Counted from the stretch's first letter, positions 8,860 to 18,383 are shown. The stretch: 64,000 bases of DNA from Salipiger abyssi (GCF_001975705.1 NZ_CP015093.1:930001-994000), one strand, 5' to 3'. Made by a program: numbers and translations. The notes: generated by a model from the letters alone, not told the origin.

Positions 8860-10407
8860 ATGAAACCCATACGCCTGATTTCCGGTGTCCTCACCGTCGG
8901 CTTCTGGACGCTGGCAAGCCGCGTTCTCGGGCTGGTCCGCGACACCGTCATCCTCGCCTATATCGGCCCCGGCCCGGTGATGGATGCTTTCGTGGCCGCC
9001 TTCCGGCTGCCCAACATGTTCCGCCGCTTTTTCGCCGAAGGCGCGTTTAACGCCGCTTTCGTGCCGATCTTTTCCAAGAAATACGAGGGTGGCGAAGATC
9101 CGCAGGTCTTTGCCCGCGATGCGCTGAGCGGGCTCGGCTTCGTGCTGCTGATCATCGTCGCGCTGGCGCTGATCTTCATGCCGGCGCTGGTCTGGGCCAC
9201 CGCCGAGGGCTTTACCGAGGACGCCCGGTTCGACCTCACCGTGGGCTATGGCCGCGTGGTCTTTCCCTATATTCTGTTCATCTCGCTGGCCGCGCTGTTT
9301 TCCGGCGCGTTGAACGCCACCGGCCATTTCGCCGCCGCCGCCGCGGCGCCGGTGTTGCTGAACATCCTCGTCATCCTCGCCATGACGATGGGGGCCTGGC
9401 TCGGCGGCGAGGTCATCCTCTGGCTGATCTGGACGGTGCCGCTGGCCGGCGTGGCGCAGTTGGCGCTGGTCTGGGTGGCCGTGGAGCGCGCGGGCATCAA
9501 GGTGCGCCCGGGGCGGCCCCGCCTGACACCGGATATGCGCCGGCTGGTGCGCGTCGCGGTGCCGGCGGCGCTGGCTGGCGGCGTGATGCAGGTGAACCTG
9601 CTGGTGGGCCAGCAGGTCGCCTCGCAATTCGACAACGCGGTGAGCTTTCTCTACGCCGCCGACCGGCTCTATCAGTTGCCCCTTGGCGTGGTCGGCATCG
9701 CCGTGGGCATCGTGCTGCTGCCGGATCTCTCGCGCCGGCTCAAGGCGCATGACGACGACGGCGCCCGCCACGCCTTTTCCCGCGCCGGAGAGATGGCGCT
9801 GGCACTGACCATCCCCGCCGCCGTGGCGCTGGTGGTGATCCCGCTGCCCATGGTCTCGGTGCTCTACGAGCGCGGCGCCACCGGGGCCGAGCACAGCGCC
9901 GCCATTGCCTTCGCGGTGGCGCTCTACGGGCTGGGCCTGCCGGCATTTGTGCTGCAAAAGGTGCTGCAACCGCTGTTCTTCGCCCGCGAGGACACCCGCA
10001 GCCCCTTCCGCTACGCGGTATGGTCGATGATCGTCAACGCGGTGCTGGCGGTGGGGCTGGCCCCGGTGATCGGCTGGATCGCCCCCGCCGTCGCGACCTC
10101 GGTCGCCGGCTGGGTGATGGCGGCGATGCTGATGATCGGCGGGCGCCGCATCGGCGATGTGGCCCGGTTCGACGCAAGGTTCCGCCGCCGGATCTGGCGC
10201 ATCTGCTTCGCCTCGGCGCTCATGGGTGCGGTGCTCTGGGGAACCTATCTGGCCCTCGCACCGTTCTTGGGCATGGACTACTGGCGCTACCCCGCTCTGC
10301 TGCTCCTGCTGCTCTCCGGCCTCGTCTCCTATGGCGCGGCGGGTCAGTTGCTGGGCGCGTTCCGCCTGTCGGAATTCAGCGCGGCCCTGCGCCGCAGACG
10401 GAGCTGA
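8860..10407 (+). CDS. murJ: Lipid II flippase MurJ (MviN)
   Basis: A 515-residue polytopic inner-membrane protein of the MOP exporter superfamily that flips lipid-linked peptidoglycan precursor to the periplasm. The N-terminus (LASRVLGLVRD, then AFRLPNMFRRFFAEGAFN) is diagnostic of MurJ, and about 14 hydrophobic helices follow. Length is normal. It is divergent from the RTX gene across about 250 bp and is followed after 8 bp by a phospholipase D-like gene, suggesting co-transcription. Confidence 0.95.
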   Translation: MKPIRLISGVLTVGFWTLASRVLGLVRDTVILAYIGPGPVMDAFVAAFRLPNMFRRFFAEGAFNAAFVPIFSKKYEGGEDPQVFARDALSGLGFVLLIIVALALIFMPALVWATAEGFTEDARFDLTVGYGRVVFPYILFISLAALFSGALNATGHFAAAAAAPVLLNILVILAMTMGAWLGGEVILWLIWTVPLAGVAQLALVWVAVERAGIKVRPGRPRLTPDMRRLVRVAVPAALAGGVMQVNLLVGQQVASQFDNAVSFLYAADRLYQLPLGVVGIAVGIVLLPDLSRRLKAHDDDGARHAFSRAGEMALALTIPAAVALVVIPLPMVSVLYERGATGAEHSAAIAFAVALYGLGLPAFVLQKVLQPLFFAREDTRSPFRYAVWSMIVNAVLAVGLAPVIGWIAPAVATSVAGWVMAAMLMIGGRRIGDVARFDARFRRRIWRICFASALMGAVLWGTYLALAPFLGMDYWRYPALLLLLLSGLVSYGAAGQLLGAFRLSEFSAALRRRRS

Positions 10408-10415
10408 GCCCGCGC

Positions 10416-11903
10416 ATGTCGCTCACCTCGCTCATCACCGCCGCCGAGGGCTTTCCCGCGCTCGAACGCCTCGCCGACACGGCGCGCGAGGAGCTTGTGC
10501 TCTCCTTCCGGATCTTCGATCCGCGCACCCGGCTGCGCAGCCCCGAGCTCATCGAGCGGGGCCTGCACACATGGGCGGACCTGCTGGCGCAGGTGGCGCG
10601 GCGCGGGGTGAGGCTGCGGCTGATCCTGGCGGATTTCGATCCGGTCTTCACCTCGGATCTGCACCGGCTGGCCTGGACCTCGGCCAGCGGCTTTGCCGAG
10701 GTGCTTCAGGGCGATGCGCAGGTGCTCTGCGCGCCACACGGGCAAAAGGCCGGACCGCTCTGGCACCTGGCGATGCGCGGGCGCATCGGCGCCAGCCTGC
10801 GCGCCCTGCGATCCGAAGACCCGGCACGGCTCACCCCGGTGCAGCGGGCGCTGATCAAGGGGCCGGTGCGGCTGCGCCCGGTGACCATCCACCAGAAATT
10901 CGCCGTGGCCGACGGCACGCGCTGCATCATCGGCGGGCTCGACATCAACGAGCGCCGCTACGACACCCCCGATCACGACCGCCCGCCGGCAGAGACCTGG
11001 CACGATGTCTCGATGCAGGTCGAGGACGCGGATTTCTCCGCCGCGCTGCGGTTGCATTTCGCCGAGACCTGGAACGCCGCGCTCGCCTGCGGCACGCCGA
11101 GCCTCAGCGGCGCGGCAGAGCCGCTCGACACCAGCATCCGCCCGCAGCCGCCTGCCGATCTGCGTCTGGTGCGCACCGTCTCCGCCCCCTGCGGCGGCGC
11201 GGCCCGGCTGGCGCCCCGCGCCCGCGTGCAGGACCACGAGAAGGCGCTGATCGCGATGATCGGCGAGGCACAGCGGCATATCTATATCGAGACCCAGTTT
11301 CTGCGTCACCGCCCCATCGTCGAGGCGCTGGCCCGCGCCGCGCGGCGCCATCCGGATCTGCAACTGGTGATCGTGCTGCCGCCCGCCGCCGAGCGGGTGC
11401 TGTTCAGCAGCGATATCGGCTGGGATGCGCGCCACGGCCATGCGCTCCAGACCGAGGCGGTGGCGCGGCTCTCCCATGTCTTTGGCGATCGTCTGGCGCT
11501 GATCTCGCCCGGGCAGGACCGCCCCGCCCAGGACGAGGTGGCGCAAGTGCTGGGCGCCGGGCCGGTCTATGTGCATTCCAAGGTCACCTTGATCGACGAC
11601 CGGGTGGGCATGGTGGGCTCGGCCAATCTCAACGGCCGCTCGCTGCGCTGGGACACCGAGGCCTCGGTGCTGTTCCGCCGTCCCGACGATGTGAAGGCGC
11701 TGCGCGAGCGGCTGGCGGAGAAATGGCTCGGGCCCCGGCTCGGCGCGCAGAGCACGGTGCAGGCACGGACATGGCGGCAGGCGGCGCTGGCCAATGCCGC
11801 GAAACCGCCGGAAGAGCGCGAGGGCTTTGCCCTGCCCTACCCGATGGCGCAGAGCAAGAAGCTCTCGCGCCTGTTGCCGCTGCTGCCGGCGGATATGTTC
11901 TGA
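10416..11903 (+). CDS. Phospholipase D-like protein with two HKD motifs
   Basis: A 495-residue protein with two HxKxxxxD motifs: His159/Lys161/Asp166 in HQKFAVAD and His387/Lys389/Asp394 in HSKVTLID, each followed by the usual GGLDIN or GSANLNGRS strand. Two HKD motifs form one active site that breaks or exchanges phosphodiester bonds, as in phospholipase D and cardiolipin synthase. There is no signal peptide or transmembrane segment, unlike typical cardiolipin synthases, so a soluble or peripheral phospholipase/transphosphatidylase is more likely. The ATG follows the murJ stop by 8 bp. Exact substrate unknown. Confidence 0.88.
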   Translation: MSLTSLITAAEGFPALERLADTAREELVLSFRIFDPRTRLRSPELIERGLHTWADLLAQVARRGVRLRLILADFDPVFTSDLHRLAWTSASGFAEVLQGDAQVLCAPHGQKAGPLWHLAMRGRIGASLRALRSEDPARLTPVQRALIKGPVRLRPVTIHQKFAVADGTRCIIGGLDINERRYDTPDHDRPPAETWHDVSMQVEDADFSAALRLHFAETWNAALACGTPSLSGAAEPLDTSIRPQPPADLRLVRTVSAPCGGAARLAPRARVQDHEKALIAMIGEAQRHIYIETQFLRHRPIVEALARAARRHPDLQLVIVLPPAAERVLFSSDIGWDARHGHALQTEAVARLSHVFGDRLALISPGQDRPAQDEVAQVLGAGPVYVHSKVTLIDDRVGMVGSANLNGRSLRWDTEASVLFRRPDDVKALRERLAEKWLGPRLGAQSTVQARTWRQAALANAAKPPEEREGFALPYPMAQSKKLSRLLPLLPADMF

Positions 11904-11959
11904 AGGGAGTACGGCGGAACCCTGCCCCGGCGCGGGACAAGGCCGCAGGCCGCCGCGAC

Positions 11960-11989
11960 ATCGCCGGCCCGTCCGGGCGGGCTGGCGAT
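11960..11989. terminator. Candidate bidirectional hairpin terminator
   Basis: A 12-bp stem (ATCGCCGGCCCG paired with CGGGCTGGCGAT, one G-T pair) with a 6-base loop. It sits in the 249-bp gap between the convergent phospholipase D-like and rhomboid genes. No strong T-tract follows. The rest of the gap holds nothing I can name apart from an imperfect inverted repeat at about 12114-12140. Confidence 0.45.
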
Positions 11990-12152
11990 TTGGTGACGAC
12001 AGCGCGATGTGTTGAGGTCTTTCGGACTTGGCCGGGATAAATCGAGAGATTCTCAAGGCAGATCGCCACCCCACGGGCCGACGATGTCGCGGCTCACGAA
12101 AGGCTCGAGGCGTAGGGTGGGTTTCCAACCACCACGCGCCCCGCGAACCTGC

Positions 12153-12839
12153 TCAATCCCGCCGGAACCGCGCCAGTAGCCGCGCCCAGCCGCCCGGGAT
12201 CAGTACCGTGGCCAGCAGGAACCCGGTGGCAAACCCGCCCAGATCGGCCACCCAATCCTGGCTGCCGCCGAAGATCAGGCCGAAGAGCAGCTGGATCGCC
12301 AGCAGCATCCCGATCAGCGAAAACGCCCGGATCTGCTGCGCGCCCATCTGCCCCAGCCGCAGCCAGAGCAGATAGGTGAACGCTCCGATCAGCCCGTAAA
12401 CTGGCGGAAACGCCCCGATCAGCGGCACCCGCGTGTCGAGCAGCAGCCCGTAGGCCAGCGCACCGCCCAGCGTCGAGGCAAAAAACAGCACCGCCGTGCG
12501 CAGCGAGCCCAGCGCCTCGGCCACCATCTTGCCCATGGCGAGCAGCATCACCCCGGCAAAGAGCGCATGGGTGAAATTGCCATGCACGAACGGGTAGCTG
12601 AACAGCCGGATCACATGCTCCGCCGGGAACTGCCCGGTCTGAAGCATCCATTGCAGCACCGGCGCCAGAAAGGCGAAGCGCTCCATCGCGTCGAGGCGCC
12701 AGCCCACCGCCGCCGGGCCGCCGACAATCCCGTAGCTGCCGAGCGAAAACACCGCCTCCACGCCGACGATGACGATGAACAGCGCCATCACCACGGGCGG
12801 CATCGGGTTCAGGGGCGGTTCGTTATGCGGATGCACCAT
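12153..12839 (-). CDS. Rhomboid-family membrane protein lacking the catalytic Ser and His (pseudoprotease)
   Basis: A 228-residue protein with six or so hydrophobic helices and the rhomboid layout: the [15 protein letters not shown] segment (the HxxxN-like loop and helix), then the GxSG helix and the final His helix. In active rhomboids the fourth helix reads GASGxxxGLxG; here it is [12 protein letters not shown], with Phe144 in the position of the serine. In the sixth helix the usual AHLGG is ADLGG, with Asp199 replacing histidine. Both codons are clear in the DNA. The protein therefore keeps the fold but cannot use the Ser-His dyad. The start at 12839 was chosen for an AAGAAAGAG upstream; 12872 is an alternative. 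It is divergent from trpS. Confidence 0.85.
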   Translation of the reverse strand: MVHPHNEPPLNPMPPVVMALFIVIVGVEAVFSLGSYGIVGGPAAVGWRLDAMERFAFLAPVLQWMLQTGQFPAEHVIRLFSYPFVHGNFTHALFAGVMLLAMGKMVAEALGSLRTAVLFFASTLGGALAYGLLLDTRVPLIGAFPPVYGLIGAFTYLLWLRLGQMGAQQIRAFSLIGMLLAIQLLFGLIFGGSQDWVADLGGFATGFLLATVLIPGGWARLLARFRRD

Positions 12840-12915
12840 GGCGGGCTCTTTCTTGACGGCATGTCGGGGCATGGGTAAGCCAGCGCCACCCGAATATCCA
12901 GACGGAGTATGGCCC

Positions 12916-13956
12916 ATGTCCGAGGCGGCCCAGAACAATCCCGCCTTCACCCCGCGCGTCTTTTCCGGCATCCAGCCGTCCGGAGGCCTGACGCTCGGCA
13001 ATTATCTCGGCGCGATCAAGCGCTTCGTGGACATGCAGGGAAGCGGTGTCGAGACGATCTATTGCGTCGTCGACATGCATGCGATCACCGTCTGGCAAGA
13101 CCCCGAGGCGCTGACCCGGCAGACCCGCGAGCTGACCGCCGGCTACCTTGCCGCCGGGCTCGATCCGACGCAGTCGATCCTCTTCAACCAGTCCCAGGTG
13201 GCCGAGCATGCGCAGCTCGCCTGGATCTTCAACTGTGTCGCCCGGATGGGCTGGATGAACCGGATGACGCAGTGGAAGGACAAGGCCGGCAAACATGCCG
13301 AGAAAGCCTCGCTGGGGCTCTTCGCCTATCCCGCGCTGATGGCGGCCGACATCCTGATCTACCACGCCACCCATGTGCCGGTGGGCGAGGACCAGAAACA
13401 GCATGTGGAGCTGACCCGCGACATCGCGATCAAGTTCAATCATGACTTCAAGACCGAGTTCTTCCCGATCACCCAGCCGGTGATCGAGGGGGCTGCCACG
13501 CGGGTCATGTCGCTGCGCGACGGCTCCAAGAAGATGTCGAAATCCGATCCTTCGGACGCCTCGCGGATCAATATGACCGACGATGCGGATGCGATCGCCA
13601 AGAAGATCCGCAAGGCCAAGACCGACCCGGAGCCCCTGCCCTCCGATCTCGACGGGCTGGAGGGGCGGCCCGAGGCGCGCAACCTCGTCAATATCTATGC
13701 TGCCCTGGCCGAGATGCCGGCGGCGCAGGTGATGGCAGATATGGGCGGCAAGCCGTTTTCCGAGTTCAAGCCGCTGCTGGCGGATCTGGCGGTGGCCAAG
13801 CTGGCGCCGATCTCGTCGGAAATGGCCCGCTATATGCAAGACCCGGCAGAGATCGACCGCATCCTCAGCGGCGGCGCCGACCGCGCCCGCGCCATCGCGG
13901 CACCGATCCTGAAAAAGACATACGAGATCGTCGGCATGGTGGGCGCCGGGGCCTGA
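12916..13956 (+). CDS. trpS: Tryptophanyl-tRNA synthetase
   Basis: A 346-residue class I aminoacyl-tRNA synthetase that charges tRNA-Trp. The TrpRS nucleotide-binding segment [16 protein letters not shown] (a HIGH-type motif) starts at about residue 16, and the KMSKS motif appears intact as [10 protein letters not shown]. The ATG at 12916 has GGAG about 8 bases upstream. An in-frame start further upstream would run into the divergent rhomboid gene and has no coding character. Confidence 0.96.
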   Translation: MSEAAQNNPAFTPRVFSGIQPSGGLTLGNYLGAIKRFVDMQGSGVETIYCVVDMHAITVWQDPEALTRQTRELTAGYLAAGLDPTQSILFNQSQVAEHAQLAWIFNCVARMGWMNRMTQWKDKAGKHAEKASLGLFAYPALMAADILIYHATHVPVGEDQKQHVELTRDIAIKFNHDFKTEFFPITQPVIEGAATRVMSLRDGSKKMSKSDPSDASRINMTDDADAIAKKIRKAKTDPEPLPSDLDGLEGRPEARNLVNIYAALAEMPAAQVMADMGGKPFSEFKPLLADLAVAKLAPISSEMARYMQDPAEIDRILSGGADRARAIAAPILKKTYEIVGMVGAGA

Positions 13957-13966
13957 TCCCTGACGC

Positions 13967-14923
13967 TCAGCGCAAGGCAAAGACACCGACCGAGCCCGCC
14001 CCCCGTGGCGGGCTCGCGTCTGTAACGGCATCGTTTGCCGCAGCGGTGAAGAGCGGCGCCCGATCCGCCAGCAGCGGGCGCGGTGCGGAGCGCGGAGGCA
14101 TCGGCTTCGCCCGTTCCGGCGCTTTGGCAAACCCCGCATCCATCAGCCGTGACACCCGCGCGCTGCGCTCCGCAGACGAGCCCGCCCCCATCACCGTCAC
14201 GATCAGCCATTTGCGGCCGCGCCGGGCGGAGGCGGTCAGGTTGTAGCCCGCGGCACTGGTGTAGCCGGTCTTGATCCCGTCCGCGCCCGCATAGGCGCCC
14301 AGAAAGCGGCGGTTGGTATGCAGGATCTCGCGCCCCGCCGCCTGAGCCTTTCGCTGGCGGAACAGCTCGAAGAATTGCGGGAAATCGAGGGCAAGCTGCC
14401 GTCCGAGCAGGCTCATGTCGCGGGCGGTGGAATAATGCCCCTCTGCCGTCAGCCCGTGCGCGTTGCGAAACCGCGTGTTGCGCAGGCCCATCCGCCGCGC
14501 CGCGTCGTTCATCCGCGTCACGAATGCGGTCTCGCTGCCCGCCACCGCCTCGGCAAGCGCTGTGGCCGCGTCATTGGCCGAGCGCACCGCCGTGGCGGTG
14601 ATCAGATCGCGCACGGTCACCCGCTCCCCCGCGCGCAGCCCAAGGCGCGAGCCCGGCTCCAGCGCGGCCCTGGCGGAGATGCGCACCACATCCTCCATCG
14701 CCAGCCTGCCGCGCTCCACCGCCGCAAAGGCCAGATAGAGCGTCATCATCTTGGTGAGCGAGGCCGGGTGCCGCCGGGCATCGGCGTTCTCCGCCGCATA
14801 GACCTGCCCGGTGCGGGCATCCATGACGAAGCTCGCCCCCGGCGCCGCCCAGCCGCCGCCGGCTGCACACACCAGCCACAGCGCAAGCGCGCAAATCCAG
14901 ATCCTGTCGCGAAATCGCCCCAT
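13967..14923 (-). CDS. D-alanyl-D-alanine carboxypeptidase (S11 family)
   Basis: A 318-residue low-molecular-weight penicillin-binding protein that trims the terminal D-Ala from peptidoglycan stem peptides in the periplasm. An N-terminal signal sequence (MGRFRDRIW then a hydrophobic run) ends near GWAAPGA. The three catalytic motifs are present: SLTK (SxxK nucleophile), SAN (SxN) and KTGY (KTG). Starts at 14947 (ATG) and 14962 (GTG) are also possible; I chose 14923 because it gives a compact signal peptide. The C-terminus is short, with no SPOR domain, unlike the second carboxypeptidase at 24.2-25.7 kb. It is convergent with trpS, the stops 10 bp apart. Confidence 0.9.
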   Translation of the reverse strand: MGRFRDRIWICALALWLVCAAGGGWAAPGASFVMDARTGQVYAAENADARRHPASLTKMMTLYLAFAAVERGRLAMEDVVRISARAALEPGSRLGLRAGERVTVRDLITATAVRSANDAATALAEAVAGSETAFVTRMNDAARRMGLRNTRFRNAHGLTAEGHYSTARDMSLLGRQLALDFPQFFELFRQRKAQAAGREILHTNRRFLGAYAGADGIKTGYTSAAGYNLTASARRGRKWLIVTVMGAGSSAERSARVSRLMDAGFAKAPERAKPMPPRSAPRPLLADRAPLFTAAANDAVTDASPPRGAGSVGVFALR

Positions 14924-14998
14924 GAGGCCGCCGGTTTCTCCTGCCATCGCATTCTGCGACACCAGCCATAGCCCGGCAGGCCTTTCAAAAGCGTGAAC

Positions 14999-15625
14999 TC
15001 AAGCCCCCTGCCCGGCCCGTGCCGCCAGCCGCAGCGCATGGCTCGGATCCTGAGCCATGGCCGGCATCACCGGATCGTAGGCCGCGCGCAGCACGCCGGC
15101 GATGTCCGGGCGCAGCACCACGCGCCCATCCTCCAGCCGGCCCAGCGGCGAGCGCTCGGCAAAGGCGGTCTCGGACCAGACCAGCATCACCTGCACCACC
15201 TGCGCCAGCGCCAGCTCCTCGGCGGGCTGCGCCGCCAGCGCCTTGTCCATGCGCAGAAAGACGAACGCCGCCTTGATCGCGCCGTCGCGGTCGAAACGGA
15301 AAACGCGGTACTGGTTGGCCCCGCCCGCCTGCAACCGCGCCACCATCTCGTCGAGCCCGTCGATCATCCGGCCCAGATCGGGCAGTTCCAGCAGCTCCCC
15401 CCAGTCGCGGAAGAAAAACACCATGACATTGGCGCCGAATTCCGGATCGGTCTCGGCCATCTTGTGGCCCGCCATGGCGCAGATCGCCTCGAAGGCGCCT
15501 TTCACCACGCTCAGCGTCGCATCCTCGACCCCGAAGACAATGGGCACGATGGGCCGCCCCCAGCGGGCGCAGAAATAGCTGCCGTCCCTGCGGGTGAACA
15601 GCGGCTCGATGTCCTGAGGCTGCAT
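14999..15625 (-). CDS. Conserved protein of unknown function
   Basis: A 208-residue soluble protein that I do not recognise. It starts MQPQDIEPLFTR after a GGAGG-like site. Visible features are an Arg/Asp/Phe-rich central part (e.g. MVFFFRDWGELLELPDLG) and alternating helix and strand character, with no signal peptide, transmembrane segment, cysteine pair or nucleotide-binding loop. Codon usage matches the neighbours, so it is a resident gene. It lies upstream of the carboxypeptidase gene on the same strand, 75 bp away. Confidence 0.75.
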   Translation of the reverse strand: MQPQDIEPLFTRRDGSYFCARWGRPIVPIVFGVEDATLSVVKGAFEAICAMAGHKMAETDPEFGANVMVFFFRDWGELLELPDLGRMIDGLDEMVARLQAGGANQYRVFRFDRDGAIKAAFVFLRMDKALAAQPAEELALAQVVQVMLVWSETAFAERSPLGRLEDGRVVLRPDIAGVLRAAYDPVMPAMAQDPSHALRLAARAGQGA

Positions 15626-15701
15626 GGCGCCCTCCTTCGCTTGCGACGGGGCGCTTATAATGGGCGGCAGCAGGCGGTTTGAAGCGGAAACTTTGCGCCG
15701 C

Positions 15702-16676
15702 TCAGCGCCGCCCCCAGAGCCGCCGCCGTCCGGGGGCGAGGCTGTCCTTCTGCCGCTCGCGCAGGAAGACGAAGAGCCCGGCGCCCACGATCAGCGCACA
15801 GCCGGCCCAGACGCTGGCGCCCGGCCATTCGCCGAAGATCAGCCAGCCCCAGAGAATCGCGAGCGGCAGACCGATATATTCGAAGGGCGCAATCACCGCC
15901 GCCGCAGCAAGCCGGTAAGCAGCGCTCAGAGCGTAACCGACAAAGCCCGAGAGCGTGCCCAGCGCCAGAAAGACCAGAATGTCGCGCCCCTCCGGCAAGA
16001 CCCAGGGGCGCAGCAGAAAGCGCAGCGCCTCGCTCTCGACCCTCTCGGCATAGCGGCCATCGCCCGCCACGAGCCAGAAGCCGAAGGCCACCACCAGAAA
16101 GGTCGCCTGAAGATAGACCGCCAGCGCAGAGGCCCGCGTCGTCAGCCCCAGCCGCCGCGTCAGCACCTGCAAGAGCGCATAGAAAAACGCGGCGATCACC
16201 GGCAAAAGCAGCACGATGCGCGAGGTGTCCAGCGAGGCTTTCCACGGCTGCTGCATGATCAGCACCCCGGCAAAGCCCACCACCACCGCGCCGAGGCGCA
16301 GCGGACCGACCTTTTCGCCCAGAAACGGGATCGAGAGCAGCGTGATGAAGAGCGGTGCGACAAAGAACAGCGCCGTGACCTGCGCCAGCGGCAGTACGGA
16401 GAAGGCCGCGTAAAAGGTCATATTGGCGAGCACCACCAAGAGCCCGCGCGCCATATGCAGAAAGGGCGTGCTGGTGCGCAGCAGCCGCCAGCCGCCTTCG
16501 AGCTGCAAGAGGCTCAGCGTGATGATCAGCCCGAGGCCCGCGCGCACCGCCACCAGCTCGTGCAGCGGATAGCCGCCCGAGAGCAGCTTGATCAGCATGT
16601 CGTTCACCGAAATCGCGGCGACGCCGAGACAGATGAACAGGATGCCCAGCGCCGGGCGGTCGGAGATCGTTGCCAT
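15702..16676 (-). CDS. DMT-superfamily (EamA) membrane transporter
   Basis: A 324-residue inner-membrane protein with about ten hydrophobic helices in two homologous halves, each an EamA domain (about residues 8-145 and 160-295). The ends of the halves carry the usual PLILG/FLGEKVGPLRLGAVVVGFAGV and WLIFGEWPGASVWAGCALIVGAGLF type segments. Family members export amino acids or other small metabolites. The specific substrate cannot be read from sequence. It lies alone on the minus strand, downstream of the YeeE/YedE transporter gene. Confidence 0.9.
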   Translation of the reverse strand: MATISDRPALGILFICLGVAAISVNDMLIKLLSGGYPLHELVAVRAGLGLIITLSLLQLEGGWRLLRTSTPFLHMARGLLVVLANMTFYAAFSVLPLAQVTALFFVAPLFITLLSIPFLGEKVGPLRLGAVVVGFAGVLIMQQPWKASLDTSRIVLLLPVIAAFFYALLQVLTRRLGLTTRASALAVYLQATFLVVAFGFWLVAGDGRYAERVESEALRFLLRPWVLPEGRDILVFLALGTLSGFVGYALSAAYRLAAAAVIAPFEYIGLPLAILWGWLIFGEWPGASVWAGCALIVGAGLFVFLRERQKDSLAPGRRRLWGRR

Positions 16677-16723
16677 GCAAACGGTTTAGCCCGCCACGCA
16701 AGCCCGCGCCATGGGCAAAGCGC

Positions 16724-17785
16724 TCAGGCGGGGGCGCATTGCCGCCGGCCGCCCATCAGCACATCCATGGTCATGCCGCCGATCCACATGCAAAAGAGCG
16801 CCAGCCAGGCGGTGCCGGCAAAGATCGAGCCGCCGGTGACCCCCGCGCCAATGGCGCAGCCGCCCGCCAGCATGCCGCCGAAGCCCATGAGCGCCGCGCC
16901 GATCATCGCGTTGCGCAGTGGCGTCGGGCCGTCGAAGCCCTGGAACTTCAGCTCCCGCCCCCAGGCGGCGGCGAGGAAGGCGCCGATGAAGACGCCGGGC
17001 ACCAGCCCCACGTCGAATTCCAGCACGGCGCCCCGGTCGAGAAAGAACATCAGCGTATGCGCCGAAGGGCCGGTGAAAGTGGCGCTTTCGATCTGTACCG
17101 GATCGAAAGCCACGTTCGACAGCGCATAGGTGAGCCCCCAGCCCAACGCCACGGCAAAGCCCACACCCGAGGCAAAGACCAGCCGGGAAAAGCCGATGCG
17201 GTTGCGCCGCGACAGCTCAAGCGCGATCGCTGCGATGATCAGGCCGATCACCAGCCCCGCCTCTTGCGGCAAATGCGCCGCCGCCAGCAGATCCATGTTG
17301 CGCCCGCCCGAGGTGACCCAGAGCGCCGCCAGCTTGTCGCGCCAGGGCGACAGGATGCCCGAAAGGCTCATCTGCGCCACAACGGCAAAGATCATGCCGG
17401 AGATCACCGAGCGCAGGTTGCCCGTCGCCGCCAGCACCAGCAGCCGGCCCGAGCAGCCATTGGCCAGCACCATGCCCGCGCCGAACAGCAGCCCGCCAAT
17501 GATCGCCCCCGACCAGCTGCCCGGCACCGCCATCATGCGCGCGTTGGAGGCATCGAAAAAGCCCAGAAGCTGCGCGCCCTGCACCCAGACCAGCGCGGTG
17601 GAGAAGGTCAGCAGCCAGACCGCCACCTTGTCCTTCATCGCGCCCCGGGCGAATTCCACCGTCGCCGCGCGCAGGCAGAAGCGCGAGCGCTGCGCCGCGA
17701 TGCCAAAGACCGTGCCGGTGAGCAGACCGAAGAGCGCGGCGGTCGGGTTTTCTCCGAGTCGTTCGACGAGAGCGATAAGATCCAT
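16724..17785 (-). CDS. YeeE/YedE family sulfur-compound transporter
   Basis: A 353-residue polytopic membrane protein containing both halves of the YeeE/YedE fold in one chain. Each half has its conserved cysteine loop: VLANGCSGRLLVL in the first half and AGGCAIGAGVTGG in the second. In characterised homologues such as TsuA these cysteines relay thiosulfate across the membrane; other members are linked to selenium or sulfur uptake. The gene is divergent from a cupin gene across 163 bp, which must hold both promoters. Thiosulfate is the best guess for the substrate. Confidence 0.88.
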   Translation of the reverse strand: MDLIALVERLGENPTAALFGLLTGTVFGIAAQRSRFCLRAATVEFARGAMKDKVAVWLLTFSTALVWVQGAQLLGFFDASNARMMAVPGSWSGAIIGGLLFGAGMVLANGCSGRLLVLAATGNLRSVISGMIFAVVAQMSLSGILSPWRDKLAALWVTSGGRNMDLLAAAHLPQEAGLVIGLIIAAIALELSRRNRIGFSRLVFASGVGFAVALGWGLTYALSNVAFDPVQIESATFTGPSAHTLMFFLDRGAVLEFDVGLVPGVFIGAFLAAAWGRELKFQGFDGPTPLRNAMIGAALMGFGGMLAGGCAIGAGVTGGSIFAGTAWLALFCMWIGGMTMDVLMGGRRQCAPA

Positions 17786-17948
17786 GGCGCGGGCTCCTTT
17801 TGGCGGGGACTCATGCCCGCATGCGAATATGTGCGCCTTGATTCAGATCATGGGCGCCACTTCGCGACATCGAGGTCGGAATCCAGCGCGACCCGGCCCG
17901 CGCGAAACGGCATCTCTGGCGAAACCCCACGCCAGGGAGAGGACCGCC

Positions 17949-18383
17949 ATGTCCCAGCCGGAGCTCGACGCCACCACCATGCCGCAGCTCGCCGCGCTGA
18001 TGTCTCTTGCGGTGATGGCGGATGCCGCGAGCGCGCCGCTCGAGGGGGGCGAGGATCCGGCTTTCGGCAGTGTCTTCTGGCGGACGCTCTTCTGTGCCGA
18101 CCGCACCCCCACCAGGGGGATGGTTCTGGGCATTGCCGAGTTCGGCCCCATGGGCACGCTGCTGCCCCATCGCCACGGTCCGGCGGAGATCTATTTCGGT
18201 CTCTCCGGCGCCGGCATCGTGACCATCGACGGCATGCCGCATCCGCTCGGCCCCGAGACAGCGCTCTATATTCCCGAGGATGCCGAGCACGGCACGGTTG
18301 CCGGGCCGGAGGGGCTGCGCTTTCTCTATATCTTCCCGCGCGACCGTTTTGCGGATGTGGAATACCGGTTTTCGCAAGCCTGA
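17949..18383 (+). CDS. Small single-domain cupin, DddW-like metal site
   Basis: A 144-residue cupin_2 protein. The metal-binding set reads His74-x-His76-xxx-Glu80-x-Tyr82 in PHRHGPAEIY, with the third histidine at His114 in DAEHG. The length, the HxHxxxExY pattern and the 40-residue spacing to the last His resemble the Fe(II)-dependent DMSP lyase DddW as I remember it, but many cupin_2 proteins share this geometry, so the assignment is tentative. The strong site GGGAGAGGA precedes the ATG. The neighbours are an MFS transporter 72 bp downstream and a divergent sulfur-compound transporter. Confidence 0.8.
   Translation: MSQPELDATTMPQLAALMSLAVMADAASAPLEGGEDPAFGSVFWRTLFCADRTPTRGMVLGIAEFGPMGTLLPHRHGPAEIYFGLSGAGIVTIDGMPHPLGPETALYIPEDAEHGTVAGPEGLRFLYIFPRDRFADVEYRFSQA

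Noticed and set aside
12114..12140. Imperfect inverted repeat GGTGGGTT...AACCACC near 12.1 kb as a mobile-element remnant
   Set aside because: It is a single, short, mismatched copy with no flanking duplication in the window, so it is too weak to call.
12840..13001. N-terminal extension of the rhomboid frame to 13001
   Set aside because: It would overlap the divergent trpS gene, and the added residues lack family similarity and a ribosome-binding site.
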